From positions 1-6,382 of the forward strand of contig JACQJM010000234.1 of assembly GCA_016205045.1 (NCBI GenBank): DNA of 6,382 nt, read 5' to 3'. How positions within the stretch are numbered: the first letter of the stretch is position 1; every line of letters starts with the position of its first letter. Below, one piece after another: positions 5,667 through 6,382 of the stretch. The notes below the pieces were generated by a model. That model searched no databases, was not told where the DNA came from, and was given only the letters and a program-made list of their open reading frames with translations. This stretch comes from Elusimicrobiota bacterium. GTDB lineage: Bacteria; Elusimicrobiota; Elusimicrobia; JACQJN01. A program made the position numbers and the translations under genes.

Positions 5667-5672
5667 TACAAT
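5667..5672 (+). promoter_or_regulatory. Possible -10 element of the AMP-binding gene
   Basis: TACAAT (five of six to TATAAT) ends seven nt before ATG 5680, so transcription would begin essentially at the start codon. No Shine-Dalgarno site or clear -35 element is present. Confidence 0.45.
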
Positions 5673-5679
5673 AATAAAC

Positions 5680-6382
5680 ATGAAAAAACTAATCGCGATG
5701 ACCTTGTCTCTTGCCATTCCAGGATCCGGGTCGGCCCAATATATCTCAAAACCCTCCATTCAGAAAACAGTGTCAACTCGAACGGGTGCTGTGGTTTTCA
5801 ACCCAGGACAAGTTTTTCTCTCTCCCGCTGCTAGTTTCCCCTCCTTTAATTCCCCCATTAATATTCAACCTGCATCTTTAAGTTCCACGCGCCAGAACTC
5901 CGGGCGAAGCGTGGTGGCTCACACACGCTCTGCAATTCTCCATTCCGCTCCTTTGGCCAGCCAGCATTCTCTTCTAGGAACCATCCAGGGGCAAGTGGCA
6001 AAGACCTCTCCCCGCGCTCTGGAGAAAATACCCCTAGTGGAGTCTCACGCTGCCGCTGGTCGCATGCTGGGAGAAAGAACAGGCGTTGTCTCCGCTCAGG
6101 AGAACGTTGAAATCACAGGGGTTTCCGGCTCTTCTATTTTTGCCTTCGAGTCCATTCCCACTCTACCCTATCACCCTCTGGGGAGACAGACGGAAAGACG
6201 TGGGGAAACGACCTCCTCTATTTCCTCGCAGAGTAGACCTTCTTTTTCTCCATCACCTCACACTCTTCCCTTACAATTTCTTCACAATGCTAAAAAATCC
6301 TGGAACCGCAGAGCCGTGGCGGACTCTACTGGAAAGGATCTCACCTACGGTAAAACTTTGACCGCCAGCATTATTCTAGCCA
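5680..6382 (+). CDS. Signal-peptide-bearing protein with AMP-binding (acyl-CoA/acyl-ACP synthetase-like) domain, 5' part only
   Basis: The frame from ATG 5680 stays open for 234 codons to the window edge, so the C-terminal part is missing. Residues 1-19 look like a signal peptide (MKKLIAMTLSLAIPG, cleavage near GSA). Residues 20-206 are a low-complexity stretch rich in Ser, Pro, Gln and Arg, with no recognisable fold. From W208 the text WNRRAVADSTGKDLTYGK matches the opening of AMP-binding enzymes (pattern R-A-V-x-D-x-x-G-x-x-LTY), closest in my memory to acyl-[ACP] synthetases of the Aas/FadD type, which activate fatty acids with ATP. The catalytic motifs lie beyond the window, so the reaction is unproven. 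An export signal on an ATP-using enzyme would be odd; the leader might be a membrane anchor or target elsewhere. No Shine-Dalgarno site precedes the start. Divergent from the kinase. Confidence 0.65.
   Translation, partial: MKKLIAMTLSLAIPGSGSAQYISKPSIQKTVSTRTGAVVFNPGQVFLSPAASFPSFNSPINIQPASLSSTRQNSGRSVVAHTRSAILHSAPLASQHSLLGTIQGQVAKTSPRALEKIPLVESHAAAGRMLGERTGVVSAQENVEITGVSGSSIFAFESIPTLPYHPLGRQTERRGETTSSISSQSRPSFSPSPHTLPLQFLHNAKKSWNRRAVADSTGKDLTYGKTLTASIILA

Larger units (their letters stand above)
5507..5679. promoter_or_regulatory. Divergent promoter region between the kinase and the AMP-binding gene
   Basis: This 173-nt spacer must hold the start signals of two divergent genes. It contains short inverted repeats (CCTAA/TTAGG in CCTAAAATTAGG; GCTC/GAGC around TAG) that could be operators. 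The frame open through it on the + strand is the antisense of the kinase start and is not regarded as a gene. Confidence 0.5.

Noticed and set aside
4124..5674. Several + strand frames opposite the kinase
   Set aside because: The - strand encodes all histidine-kinase boxes in order; the + strand frames overlap each other and lack motifs.
6086..6361. A 91-codon + strand frame near the right edge
   Set aside because: It lies within the longer open frame from ATG 5680, which has a signal peptide and an AMP-binding opening; the shorter one has neither.
1..6382. tRNA genes, CRISPR arrays, insertion sequences
   Set aside because: No cloverleaf with a T-arm sequence, no spaced direct repeats and no transposase-like frame were seen on either strand.

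Overview
The window looks like chromosomal DNA of a Gram-negative (diderm) bacterium: it carries two outer-membrane beta-barrel porins with signal peptides and C-terminal phenylalanines. The porins resemble the alginate-export type (PF13372). Together with the MKKL...A-type signal peptides and a secretion-like leader in front of an AMP-binding domain, this loosely reminds me of Elusimicrobiota. That assignment is recall-based and weak; no rRNA or universal marker is present.

Layout. (1) 1-174: a leader dense in hairpins, with a 22-nt palindrome at the edge and an 8-nt sequence (68-75) exactly complementary to the downstream Shine-Dalgarno site. (2) 175-1581 (+): porin 1, with a very strong ribosome-binding site and a strong G/C-rich terminator (1621-1652) that repeats the palindrome at 1-22. 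(3) 1716-3062 (+): porin 2, a diverged member of the same family, without a Shine-Dalgarno site. (4) 3063-3609: no gene. It holds a 142-nt element that folds into one long interrupted hairpin (3147-3288) and a strongly A/T-rich tract with one perfect and two adjacent imperfect DnaA-box-like 9-mers. (5) 3610-3900 (-): a small protein with two membrane helices. (6) 3989-5506 (-): a histidine kinase whose catalytic core is at the N-terminus and whose two membrane helices follow it. (7) 5507-5679: a divergent promoter region. (8) 5680-6382 (+): the start of a gene that runs off the window, with a signal peptide, a long Ser/Pro-rich stretch and, at the very edge, the first residues of an AMP-binding (acyl-CoA/acyl-ACP synthetase type) domain.

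How the parts may work together. The porins are a passive uptake (or export) pair with very different expression signals: porin 1 appears built for high, possibly RNA-controlled expression, porin 2 for a low or leaderless mode. The kinase may sense the envelope through the region between its two helices; no response regulator is visible. Four of the five genes lack a Shine-Dalgarno site and have a -10-like hexamer 7-10 nt before the start codon, which suggests leaderless or near-leaderless mRNAs. The most interesting item is the porin 1 leader, which has the parts of a cis-acting RNA switch and matches no riboswitch class I could recall.
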